Shown here: positions 1 to 6,247 of the stretch, piece after piece
Numbering within the stretch: position 1 is the stretch's first letter
Layout of the letters: each line of letters starts with the position of its first letter
Origin: a virus
Length of the DNA stretch: 39,197 bases
Virus record (IMG/VR): IMGVR_UViG_3300031669_000098
Location: 1-39,197 of that record
Direction: 5' to 3' (one strand)
Made by a program: the position numbers and the translations under genes
Notes under the pieces: model-generated
What the model saw: only the letters and a program-made list of their open reading frames with translations
What the model was told of the DNA's origin: nothing
Databases searched by the model: none

Positions 1-66
1 GATGGCGAGGCCGAAGCCCTGCTGATGGCGGAATACGGGAGAAGGTTGCAGGGGGTAGCGGAATGA
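1..66 (+). CDS. RuvC-like resolvase, C-terminal 21 codons (partial, rest at 38657-39136)
   Basis: This is the 3' end of the resolvase gene that is complete at 38657-39136. It appears here only because the circular genome is cut inside the gene. It encodes the end of the active-site helix, with the acidic cluster beginning DGEAE. The stop codon overlaps the next start (ATGA). Confidence 0.9.
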   Translation, partial: DGEAEALLMAEYGRRLQGVAE

Positions 67-127
67 ACAAGAGGCAGACCATCAAGATAGCAACGCTTTA
101 CGGCATGACGAGCGTTCGTGCTCGCAT
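1..127. repeat. Terminal redundancy, left copy (identical to 39071-39197)
   Basis: The first 127 bases equal the last 127 base for base, and both copies carry the same gene junction (end of the RuvC-like gene and start of the next gene). This is the usual signature of a circular assembly cut at an arbitrary point with a k-mer-length overlap. It is therefore read as an artefact of circularity, giving a 39,070-bp genome, rather than as a biological terminal repeat. Confidence 0.93.
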
Positions 128-368
128 CATCGCTCCGGGGCTGGCTGTTCACGAAACCAATTTAGGTGATGCGATTTTCCCAAACTATGTCTGGGGCATC
201 ACCCATATTCCGTCTGGAACGCACATAACCCACGCCTCGACGCAGCCGAGGGCCGTGAAGATAGCCCGCGCCCTCGCAGCTCTAACCGACTGGTCAAAGA
301 TTGAGAAGGACAAGGTGCCAAATAAGCTGAAGAGGAAGGTTCTGGAGACCATTGCGAGTCTGGTCTAA
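63..368 (+). CDS. Hypothetical protein, 101 aa
   Basis: A small basic protein of no family I recognise. Its ATG overlaps the resolvase stop (ATGA), so it is probably translated by coupling with that gene. No membrane segment, signal peptide or cysteine motif is visible. The centre looks like beta structure and the C-terminal half is Lys-rich and helical. Its place after a recombination nuclease suggests a DNA-related accessory role, but this is context only. Confidence 0.75.
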   Translation: MNKRQTIKIATLYGMTSVRARIIAPGLAVHETNLGDAIFPNYVWGITHIPSGTHITHASTQPRAVKIARALAALTDWSKIEKDKVPNKLKRKVLETIASLV

Positions 369-384
369 CCCGTCGCCAGGGGTG
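369..384 (+). repeat. 16-bp direct repeat, copy A
   Basis: CCCGTCGCCAGGGGTG lies immediately after a stop codon, between the genes ending at 368 and starting at 431. An exact second copy is at 1352-1367, also just after a gene end. The rest of the gap 369-430 holds only the Shine-Dalgarno of the next gene. Confidence 0.8.
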
Positions 385-430
385 GGATGTGCGGTGGATC
401 AACAGGGTAGGTAGTCAAAGGAGGAAGAGC

Positions 431-1021
431 ATGAAGCGTACGATTCTAGGCACGTTCATCCTGGCCGTCATCGTGGCGGCGGGAACACTGGGGGCGGTGG
501 CGGCGACAGACGAGGAAGAGGGCGGGGTGCCCAACCTATGCCTGGAGGCAGTTAACAGCGCCTCGATGAGGGTGGTGAGCACCGGCCAGACATTAAAGGG
601 CCATCAAGAGCCGACGGAGGTTGTCGCCAACGAAGCGGGAACTTGTGACGTGCAGTTCACCCGCCGGATGCACAGCCCCATACAGGAAGCTAGGTTCTAC
701 TGGAATGGGGAAGAGGTCATAACGGTTCCTGGTCCGCACGTCATCGGCATCGGGCACATCTACACGTTCACTCTGGTCGTCGGGGCGGACGGCTCGGTGA
801 TGGTGAACGTGGGCGAGCCCGAGCGTCAGCTTTGGTGGTACGGCAGCAAGATCGGGTATCACACCCTCAGTACGGGTGACGCCTACTTCAGCCCTGAGTG
901 CATCGCGGCCAGTCAAGATCCTGCGTACTTGGAAAACTACAAGCCAGGGACGGGGCCGGCCTGCGTCGCTCGGACGTACCTCAAGCCCTGTAGCAACTGT
1001 CCAGTCGAGGTTATTGAGTAA
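431..1021 (+). CDS. Exported cysteine-containing protein, 196 aa
   Basis: The ATG at 431 is chosen over an in-frame ATG at 389 because AAAGGAGGAAGAGC sits directly in front of it and because a signal peptide then begins at residue 1: two basic residues, a hydrophobic stretch to about residue 24 and an Ala-Val-Ala-Ala cleavage region. The mature part has six cysteines, two of them in a C-terminal CSNC, which suits disulphides outside the cell. The fold looks beta-rich with many aromatic residues near the middle. No family is recognised. With the CAP protein (33577) and the lipoprotein (31195) it makes three exported non-virion products, so lysogenic conversion or modification of the host surface is a reasonable guess. 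Confidence 0.8.
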   Translation: MKRTILGTFILAVIVAAGTLGAVAATDEEEGGVPNLCLEAVNSASMRVVSTGQTLKGHQEPTEVVANEAGTCDVQFTRRMHSPIQEARFYWNGEEVITVPGPHVIGIGHIYTFTLVVGADGSVMVNVGEPERQLWWYGSKIGYHTLSTGDAYFSPECIAASQDPAYLENYKPGTGPACVARTYLKPCSNCPVEVIE

Positions 1022-1026
1022 GGATC

Positions 1027-1182
1027 ATGGCGCAACGGGGGCTGGTGAGGGATATGGGTTGGGCTGGTCTCGTGGCCAGTGGGGATCGTCCCTGTCTGGT
1101 CGGCGGACGCCCTTCCAGCCCCCGGCGCCTCCAGGGAGAGAGATGCCAAAGAAAACCTGCCATAACTGCGGCACCTGGCTGA
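1027..1182 (+). CDS. Possible small ORF, 51 aa
   Basis: An ATG six bases after the previous stop, with TAAGGATC in front, opens 51 codons that run into the following zinc-ribbon gene in another frame. The product is Gly/Arg/Pro-rich with no motif. It may be a remnant or a non-coding spacer. It is listed because it is the only thing filling 1022-1142. Confidence 0.25.
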   Translation: MAQRGLVRDMGWAGLVASGDRPCLVGGRPSSPRRLQGERCQRKPAITAAPG

Positions 1183-1343
1183 CCATGAAGGAGGAACTTG
1201 ACACCGACAAAACTAATCCTCGTGGATTCTGTTTGGGGTGCCAGGGCAGGCTCACTAGGGCTCGTCACGCCGATCCTACCAACGCAGGTCTCATGCTGTG
1301 GAAACTGTGGCAGCTAAGGATGATTACGATAGCGCATGGATAG
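1143..1343 (+). CDS. Small zinc-ribbon protein, 66 aa
   Basis: The start is the ATG at 1143 with AGGGAGAGAG as ribosome site. A longer in-frame opening exists upstream but overlaps the previous gene. Two CxxC pairs (CHNC near residues 6-9 and CLGC near 31-34) form a treble-clef or zinc-ribbon-like site. The rest is basic. It is one of more than a dozen short Cys-pair proteins in the early region, which typically act as DNA- or protein-binding accessory factors. The specific role is unknown. Confidence 0.65.
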   Translation: MPKKTCHNCGTWLTMKEELDTDKTNPRGFCLGCQGRLTRARHADPTNAGLMLWKLWQLRMITIAHG

Positions 1344-1525
1344 AGTGTTGGCCCGTCGCCAGGGGTGCGTCAGGGAAGGCAGAAACGGCACAGGGGCGCT
1401 TAAGGTTGGCCGTGTTCCCATGCGCCCATCTTGGCGCATCCCTGAGGGCGGGTAAGCGGAATCTAAACGAAAGGGGAAGCGGCGCGGGTAAACAGCCCGT
1501 TGGCCCGCCAGGAAGGAGTGGAAGG
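1344..1525. other. Non-coding spacer with inverted repeat
   Basis: I see no convincing gene in these 182 bases. They contain copy B of the 16-bp repeat (1352-1367) and a perfect inverted repeat, ATGCGCC at 1420-1426 and GGCGCAT at 1433-1439, with a six-base loop. There is no T tract after it, so it is not a standard terminator. It could be an operator or an mRNA hairpin. Confidence 0.5.
1352..1367 (+). repeat. 16-bp direct repeat, copy B
   Basis: Exact second copy of the sequence at 369-384, eight bases after the stop of the zinc-ribbon gene. Confidence 0.8.
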
Positions 1526-1738
1526 ATGACTGAACTGATTTGGGAAGTCACCATTGAACTCAATGAGGAGAAACCTGCCACGATTCTCTATGGCCAAGGT
1601 GAGGCTGAAGCTTTGCTTTGCTATGAGGATGACTGGCCAGTAATTAGGACAAAGGTAGATGCCGCGCTAGCCATACTAAGGCGCTCCCGTGAGGATGCTG
1701 AAGTAGGTCTCGCAATCAACAACGGAGGTACTAGCTGA
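1526..1738 (+). CDS. Hypothetical acidic protein, 70 aa
   Basis: The ATG at 1526 follows GGAAGGAGTGGAAGG. In-frame sequence extends to 1298 without a stop but reads as low-complexity spacer, so the later start is preferred. The product begins with two short beta strands and ends in a helix rich in Ala, Arg and Glu. There are no cysteine pairs or membrane segment. Not recognised. Confidence 0.65.
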   Translation: MTELIWEVTIELNEEKPATILYGQGEAEALLCYEDDWPVIRTKVDAALAILRRSREDAEVGLAINNGGTS

Positions 1739-1825
1739 AGTGGCTAGGCTGGCCTGCTGCGATGGTGGTGGTTGCGGGGTTGTTGTGGGCCGGCCTGAGC
1801 GGTTGGAATAGCGATGGAGGGAATG

Positions 1826-1930
1826 ATGAAGAGACTGTTTCTTCGTTGGCTTCGGCGGCGTTGGCACCTTCGCTTCTGCAAGGGCTGCAAGGTACTGGAA
1901 ACCCGTTGTCGGGACGTATGGTGGCCCTAG
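1826..1930 (+). CDS. Possible 34-aa basic peptide with CxxC
   Basis: Two adjacent ATGs (1823 and 1826) follow GGAGGG. The product is short, very basic (many Arg) and carries CKGC plus a further Cys. Its TAG stop is directly followed by the ATG of the membrane protein at 1931, which suits translational re-initiation. It is too short to judge by composition alone. Confidence 0.35.
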   Translation: MKRLFLRWLRRRWHLRFCKGCKVLETRCRDVWWP

Positions 1931-2107
1931 ATGGAGACGTGGTTCGCCTTATTGCTTATGGCGCTGACTGGCGCGATAGCCTTCGGTTTAGGGCTGCTGG
2001 CGGGATTCTACCTGGGAATCAGGCTGCTGCTCTTGCCAGAGGATCAGAGGTGGTTCTGGGAGGTGTTTCGGGTGTCCTTCCGTCGGGAATTCCAGAGGAA
2101 GTCCTAG
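1931..2107 (+). CDS. Small membrane protein, 58 aa
   Basis: The ATG abuts the preceding TAG (TAGATG). Residues 5-36 form a long hydrophobic stretch (one long or two short membrane helices) rich in Leu, Gly and Ala. An aromatic and very basic tail (RREFQRKS) follows, so the C-terminus is expected in the cytoplasm. The size is consistent with a host-membrane effector or a small holin-like protein, but it is far from the endolysin. It overlaps the reading frame that carries the 3D domain downstream. Composition favours this frame in 1931-2107. Confidence 0.6.
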   Translation: METWFALLLMALTGAIAFGLGLLAGFYLGIRLLLLPEDQRWFWEVFRVSFRREFQRKS

Positions 2108-2466
2108 ATGCCAACCCCTACCTTGAACCAGCCACCTGGCTCATCACCATCTACTGCTGCGAGGGTGATCCAGGTGGAGCGTACTGTGGTGCCACAGCTT
2201 CGGGTGTTCAGGTTGCCGAAGGGATGGCGGCTTGTTCTACGCACTGGCCCTTTGGAACACGGTTCCAGATATGTGGTGGCTCTATACAGGACTGGCGGGT
2301 CGTCACTTGTCAGGATCGCGGTTCAGCGGTGGTTTCGAGAAAACACCTTGACGTTCACTTTGCAGACTGCGGCGACCAACAAGACCCCGCGCCAGGGACG
2401 GGCTGGGCCTGGCTCGCGGAAGTCGGGACGCAGGCTGTAGTGGAGGTAGTGAGATGCCAGGACTGA
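2050..2466 (+). CDS. 3D-domain (double-psi beta barrel, MltA/RlpA-like) protein; start uncertain
   Basis: This frame encodes the signature of the 3D fold. TASG lies near residue 49 counted from a GTG at 2050, then comes WPFGTRF, then DRGSAV near residue 89, then HLDVHF and a C-terminal GWAW...GTQAVVEVV strand. The family is found in lytic transglycosylases and secreted wall-associated proteins. Three aspartates give it its name, and the DRG and LDV aspartates are present. The start is a problem: no ATG lies in this frame near the domain. Options are GTG 2050, ATG 1918 or ATG 1762, all overlapping the membrane gene. A fourth option is ATG 2108 in the neighbouring frame (MPTPTLNQP) joined by a -1 shift near 2130, either a real frameshift or a missing base. 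Coordinates here are a compromise. Confidence 0.65.
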   Translation: MVLGGVSGVLPSGIPEEVLDANPYLEPATWLITIYCCEGDPGGAYCGATASGVQVAEGMAACSTHWPFGTRFQICGGSIQDWRVVTCQDRGSAVVSRKHLDVHFADCGDQQDPAPGTGWAWLAEVGTQAVVEVVRCQD

Positions 2467-2654
2467 CACATGTCGTAACCCACAAGCGAAGCGGAATCAT
2501 CCATCGCTGCGTTGATGCCTACTGCTGGCATCCTAGGTGCAGACCAGTGGGCTTCTACTTAACAGACGTGGCCCACTGGAAGACAGATTATGTGGAGAGC
2601 TTAGAGGGGCTGCGGCTATGCAAGGTGTGCTGGCCGAGAGGAGGAACGCCATGA
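2454..2654 (+). CDS. Small Cys/His protein, 66 aa
   Basis: The ATG at 2454 overlaps the end of the 3D gene and follows GGAGGTAGTGAG, a strong ribosome site. His and Cys residues are clustered (CVDAYCWHPRC near residues 19-29, CKVC near 56-59), so a zinc site is likely. The C-terminus overlaps the next start (ATGA). No family is recognised. Confidence 0.65.
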   Translation: MPGLTHVVTHKRSGIIHRCVDAYCWHPRCRPVGFYLTDVAHWKTDYVESLEGLRLCKVCWPRGGTP

Positions 2655-2980
2655 GAGAGCCGATGACACGCGAGAGAATGATTGAAATTTTGCAGGTCAC
2701 AGCGGAAGACCTTGGGCATAGAGGCAGAAATACTCTTCTTGAATGGTCTATCCGTAATATCGAGGCCGTTCGCGCTGCCCTCGAAGCCGAGTCCCCCTGT
2801 GCCTATGCAGAACCAATACGCATTGTGAGGCTGGACTTTGATAGGCACATCGAGGGCCACTTCTTCTTCAACGACTACATTTGCTTGCCCAAGGACGCTG
2901 CCCCTGACGGAGTGAATAGCCTTACTACCCTAGCCTACATCGTAGAGGAGGGACCCCATGAGCCTACAAATCTGTCCTAA
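2651..2980 (+). CDS. Hypothetical protein, 109 aa
   Basis: The start at 2651 has GAGAGGAGGAACGCC in front and overlaps the previous stop. The first 45 residues are predicted helical (ERMIEILQVTAEDL and an Ala/Glu helix). The rest is mixed beta with aromatic residues. There are no catalytic motifs. It lies in a run of four small genes (2454-3423) whose leaders share the same GAGGAGGRACSCCATGAG sequence, so they are co-translated and perhaps arose by exchange at gene boundaries. Confidence 0.65.
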   Translation: MREPMTRERMIEILQVTAEDLGHRGRNTLLEWSIRNIEAVRAALEAESPCAYAEPIRIVRLDFDRHIEGHFFFNDYICLPKDAAPDGVNSLTTLAYIVEEGPHEPTNLS

Positions 2981-3164
2981 GTGTGACCACCTGACCATCG
3001 AGTTCGACATCCACCAGCGCGTTCATCGTTGCCTCAGAATGAGATGTGGCTGGGTGAATCGCACTGGGCGCCCCTTCGTAGAGGGAGAACCAAAGAGGAC
3101 GTTTGCCTTCAGTCGTGTCATGGAGGCACGAGTCCGAGAGGAGGGACGCCATGAGTCTGACTAG
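2958..3164 (+). CDS. Zinc-ribbon protein, 68 aa
   Basis: The ATG at 2958 follows GAGGAGGGACCCC. The protein begins MSLQICPKC and has a second Cys pair (CLRMRC near residues 25-30), a classic short zinc ribbon with a basic tail. It overlaps both neighbours by a few codons. Role unknown; nucleic-acid binding is likely from the fold. Confidence 0.65.
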   Translation: MSLQICPKCDHLTIEFDIHQRVHRCLRMRCGWVNRTGRPFVEGEPKRTFAFSRVMEARVREEGRHESD

Positions 3165-3423
3165 GGCGAAGGCGCTAGAGGTTCTTGAGGCGGTGAAGGG
3201 ATGGGTGCCGGCAGGAGTTCTCTCTTTAGAGTTCGACGCGGCTGTCAGCGTTCTCTCTTCCTGTGCCTGTGGGAAGCCGCTATACCAAGCTATTTGCCCC
3301 CTTGCGATCTCCTATGCTAACGGAACATTTAACGGGCTACTCCGTATAGAACTCTCAGGGGAGATATTGCAAGGGCGGAAGCAGGTTCGCGTCTTCGTCC
3401 TGCCCGCAGGGGAGCCGGCATAG
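3151..3423 (+). CDS. Hypothetical protein, 90 aa
   Basis: The start at 3151 (MSLTRAK) has GAGAGGAGGGACGCC in front. An in-frame start at 3103 is rejected because it lies deep inside the previous gene and lacks a ribosome site. The N-terminal 30 residues are helical, then comes a CACGKPL turn and a beta-rich C-terminus. It sits immediately before the replisome-organiser-like gene. Confidence 0.65.
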   Translation: MSLTRAKALEVLEAVKGWVPAGVLSLEFDAAVSVLSSCACGKPLYQAICPLAISYANGTFNGLLRIELSGEILQGRKQVRVFVLPAGEPA

Positions 3424-3425
3424 CC

Positions 3426-3995
3426 GTGGCCTGGATCCCGGTTGACCAGTCCCTGGGGAATCACCGCAAGACCCGCCAACTTGCGAGGGAATTAGGGGTT
3501 GATATCCCAACCGCCATCGGGTATCTCATTCTATTCTGGACGTGGGCTCTGGACAATGCCCCAAGTGGGATTTTGACCGGCATTGCAGTCGAAGACCTGT
3601 GTCCCACCTTTGCCCCCAACCTTGATCCACAAACCAAAGAATGGATTCCCACTTTCGGCCCGCACCCCGACCCACAAACCTTCTTAAAAAGCCTCATTGC
3701 TGCCCGCTTTGTAGATAAAAAGGAGCGTGGCAGGGGCAGACAGGCAACGCTCCGTATCCATGATTGGGAACAATATGGGGGGAGATTGTGCGATGCACGT
3801 GCGGCGCACAGAGACCGCATGAGACAGTCACGTGCGCTAATAAGAGTAGAGGAGAGTAGATCAGATCAGAGTAGAGGAGAGAAGAGTAGAAGTACCCCCC
3901 TTAAGCCCCCCCAGGGGGGGGCAGGGAGAAGAAGACGAAACCAAGATGATGGCAGCCCTCTATCGGGGAAGCACAGGGCTAAGGTGACGCACTGA
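3426..3995 (+). CDS. Replisome-organiser-like protein (winged-helix replication initiator), 189 aa
   Basis: The GTG at 3426 starts a protein opening with AWIPVDQSLGNHRKTRQLAR. An N-terminal winged-helix domain of this kind is shared by phage replication organisers and DnaD/O-like initiators. Residues 1-125 form the domain. After about residue 130 the protein becomes an Arg/Ser/Glu-rich linker encoded by purine-rich repeats, then a tail following a C6/C7/G8 tract. The usual C-terminal helicase-loader part is missing. The tail after the G run looks non-native (GRRRRNQDDG), while the next frame reads EEDETKMMAALYRG, so a homopolymer slip may have truncated the protein. No helicase, primase or polymerase gene is visible, so host machinery is presumably recruited. 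Confidence 0.65.
   Translation: MAWIPVDQSLGNHRKTRQLARELGVDIPTAIGYLILFWTWALDNAPSGILTGIAVEDLCPTFAPNLDPQTKEWIPTFGPHPDPQTFLKSLIAARFVDKKERGRGRQATLRIHDWEQYGGRLCDARAAHRDRMRQSRALIRVEESRSDQSRGEKSRSTPLKPPQGGAGRRRRNQDDGSPLSGKHRAKVTH
3843..3921. other. Candidate replication origin: GAGTAGA iterons and C/G palindrome
   Basis: Inside the replisome-organiser gene, four copies of GAGTAGA lie at 3844, 3854, 3869 and 3884. Two of them sit in a 14-bp direct repeat (AGAGTAGAGGAGAG at 3843 and 3868). The + strand is almost pure purine here. Directly after comes CCCCCC TTAAG CCCCCCC A GGGGGGGG (3895-3921), which can fold back on itself. Iterons inside an initiator gene are the known arrangement in lambda O and many siphovirus initiators. 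The role here is inferred. Confidence 0.45.
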
Positions 3996-4071
3996 TGATA
4001 GCCAGCGTCGATGGCCGAGCCGGAGGAGATGACGATCACCCGGCGGCGAGACTGACGAAGGAGGAAGGGGA

Positions 4072-4275
4072 ATGAAGATAAAGAGTAAAAGCTATCATGT
4101 CAACCTGGAGGGATGCCTTGACCACCCTGAAGGCTGCTACCTGCGCGTTTCGGAGAAAGGCTCCCTGATCGTAGCCGATTTCAATAGTGAGGGAACGCTG
4201 GTGGGGTTCGAAGTTGTGGGAGGGCTCAAATCGCTCATTGCCTCACGGGTTGTTTGTGATAAGGGGGAAGGGTGA
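4072..4275 (+). CDS. DUF2283-like small protein, 67 aa
   Basis: Strong ribosome site AAGGAGGAAGGGG before the ATG. The order of strands, ending in YLRVSEKG...IVADFNSEGTLVGFEVVG, resembles DUF2283 proteins (a four-stranded sheet with a D-x-x-G-x-x-x-G-x-E pattern), whose function is unknown. A 26-codon ORF starting at 3995 fills the gap after the replication gene and ends in the ATGA overlap. It is probably not functional. Confidence 0.6.
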   Translation: MKIKSKSYHVNLEGCLDHPEGCYLRVSEKGSLIVADFNSEGTLVGFEVVGGLKSLIASRVVCDKGEG

Positions 4276-4309
4276 AGTTCCGTGACGGCCAGGCCGAGCT
4301 GGAGGCGGT

Positions 4310-5719
4310 GTGACCTACTACGAGGACTCGGACGTGGTGCTGCATCTTGGCGACTGCGTTGACGTGATGAAGACGCTCGAGCCGGTGGACGCCATCGTGA
4401 CCGACCCGCCCTACGGCCTTGAATTTATGGGCAAGGAGTGGGATCGGTTGTGGGATGCTCGTGCCAATACTGAATATCGCCGTAAGGGATTTGGGCCTGG
4501 GGTTCTAGCGGCACCTGTCTACAAGGCTGGCCTAGCAGCCCAAGAATGGCACTACACTTGGGCCGTCGAAGCCCTGCGCGTACTGAAGCCTGGGGGTCAC
4601 ATGGTCGTATTCGGCGGCACAAGGACGTTCCATCGGCTCTGGTGCGCGGTGGAGGATGCGGGGTTTGAGATACGGGACAGCGTGGGCTTCCTGGGAATGC
4701 TAGGCTGGATTTACGGCCAGGGCTTTCCGAAATCGCTGGATGTGTCTAAGGCCATAGATATGGATGCTTGCCGAAAGGACTTGACAGAACGATTAGGCAG
4801 AGCGCCAACAAAGGCAGAGTTTAAGGCGGCATGGAAGGGATGGAGGGAAGTGGTGGGACAGGCATGTGATTTTGCCCATGATGGATGTGATAGGAGCGGA
4901 GAGCACGCATCACGGCCAACCCAGCAAGTGCCAAGCGGAGATCGTTGGCATCTGTCTATCACCGCCCCCGCGACCGACGCTGCCCGCCAGTGGCAGGGAT
5001 TCGGGACAGCTCTCAAACCATCCTGGGAGCCAATCCTGCTCTGTAGGAAGCCCATCGAGGGCACAGTGGCCCACAACGTCCTCAAGCACGGCACGGGGGC
5101 GCTGAATGTGGATGCAACACGAATCCAGACGGATGACAACCTAGATGGCGGCGCATATTCAGCAGAAGGCAACCGCAATCCATCATCCTACTTGCTGGGC
5201 GGCGATGCTGGCGAATACAAGCATCCCTCTGGCCGCTGGCCGGCGAATTTGTGCTTGGACGAAGAAAGCGCCAAGATGCTGGACGCGCAGAGCGGGGAGA
5301 GCCGGAGCAGCGACAATCCACGACACAACGCTGACTTTAAGAGCGTTGCCAAAGGATACGAATATGCCCACGTCACGCATGGGCACAATGATACCGGCGG
5401 CGCATCCCGCTTCTTCTACACCTCGAAGGCTGGCCCATCCGAACGCGGCGGCTCCAAGCACCCGACGGTCAAACCCCGCGACTTGATGCTTTGGCTGTGC
5501 AAGCTCATAACCCCACCAGGCGGACTTATCCTTGATCCATTTATAGGAAGCGGCACGACGGCCGTAGCAGCCAGGATGGGCGGGTTTCGGTGCATTGGGA
5601 TAGACAACAACGAAGAGTACCTGTCACACGCCGCTGAGCGGCTGAGGCTGGGAGACGAGGGGCTGTGCCAGGTCAACGAGGCCCGCAAGCATGGGGCCGA
5701 GCAGAGAAGGTTATGGTAG
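4310..5719 (+). CDS. DNA methyltransferase, beta class (N6-adenine or N4-cytosine), 469 aa
   Basis: The GTG at 4310 has GGAGG four bases upstream and overlaps the stop of a 13-codon ORF (4272-4313). Catalytic motif IV is TDPPYGL at residues 31-37. The AdoMet-binding motif I, DPFIGSGTT at 409-417, comes last, preceded by the KHPTVKP motif. This order defines the beta group (CcrM-like, PF01555). DPPY proteins methylate the exocyclic amine of A or C. The long middle (about 120-370) carries the target-recognition part. No restriction endonuclease lies beside it, so it is an orphan phage enzyme, plausibly protecting phage DNA from host restriction or marking it. Confidence 0.92.
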   Translation: MTYYEDSDVVLHLGDCVDVMKTLEPVDAIVTDPPYGLEFMGKEWDRLWDARANTEYRRKGFGPGVLAAPVYKAGLAAQEWHYTWAVEALRVLKPGGHMVVFGGTRTFHRLWCAVEDAGFEIRDSVGFLGMLGWIYGQGFPKSLDVSKAIDMDACRKDLTERLGRAPTKAEFKAAWKGWREVVGQACDFAHDGCDRSGEHASRPTQQVPSGDRWHLSITAPATDAARQWQGFGTALKPSWEPILLCRKPIEGTVAHNVLKHGTGALNVDATRIQTDDNLDGGAYSAEGNRNPSSYLLGGDAGEYKHPSGRWPANLCLDEESAKMLDAQSGESRSSDNPRHNADFKSVAKGYEYAHVTHGHNDTGGASRFFYTSKAGPSERGGSKHPTVKPRDLMLWLCKLITPPGGLILDPFIGSGTTAVAARMGGFRCIGIDNNEEYLSHAAERLRLGDEGLCQVNEARKHGAEQRRLW

Positions 5720-5749
5720 GGCAAGGTTCAGGAAAGGAGATAGGAAGAA

Positions 5750-6247
5750 ATGGTAATCGAACTAGCAATTGACCTAAAGGATGACATATTGAAAAGGCTA
5801 GAAGGCAGACTAGCCGCCGGCGAATCCCTTGATGAAGCTGTCCTCGTCGTGCATGGGGCGATCACCAGCGAGGGGCTAAGTGAGCGCTTTGTTAAGGAGT
5901 TCGGTGCCCAGGCAATCCGCGATCTCTGGCGGTACAGCAACCGTCAGGCCCGCTCACAGGCATTCTCCATTGGTGACCGCCGTCACGATCCGGCCATTAT
6001 GGCTGAGGGGGAATCGCTATTCGACGCCATCTACAAGATCGGCGATGACTGGATTCGGCTTGGGGAATGCACCAAGGGCATGTGCAAGGAAGCGGCGAGC
6101 TTCTTCAGGGGCCAAGCCTACGGCAACATGAGGGAGGCTTACATGATGACGCAACTGGCGGCCAAACTCAGGGGAGAGCAGACCGTGCGTTCTCATTTCA
6201 CTGAGGATGATGTGAGGACAATTCTGGAAGGGTTCAAGCTGGAATAG
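5750..6247 (+). CDS. Hypothetical helical protein, 165 aa
   Basis: AAGGAGATAGG lies in front of the ATG. The protein appears mostly alpha-helical, with many Arg, Glu and aromatic residues, and has two cysteines (LGECTKGMCKEA) near the middle. I do not recognise the family. Its stop codon lies within the left stem of the first hairpin element of the array that begins at 6241, so its 3' end is part of that structure. Confidence 0.7.
   Translation: MVIELAIDLKDDILKRLEGRLAAGESLDEAVLVVHGAITSEGLSERFVKEFGAQAIRDLWRYSNRQARSQAFSIGDRRHDPAIMAEGESLFDAIYKIGDDWIRLGECTKGMCKEAASFFRGQAYGNMREAYMMTQLAAKLRGEQTVRSHFTEDDVRTILEGFKLE

Noticed and set aside
1-127. Direct terminal repeat as packaging signal
   Set aside because: The ends lie in the middle of a gene and the length equals a common assembler k-mer. 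Circularity explains it better.
876-1142. Upstream extension of the 1143 zinc-ribbon gene
   Set aside because: It overlaps the exported-protein gene and reads as Ser/Arg-rich filler. The internal ATG has the ribosome site.
2108-2440. 110-aa ORF beginning MPTPTLNQPPG
   Set aside because: It overlaps the 3D domain, which has clear family motifs. Only its first codons may be real, as the start of the 3D protein.
3995-4075. 26-codon ORF between replication gene and DUF2283-like gene
   Set aside because: It is short, low in complexity, and explained by the ATGA junction alone.
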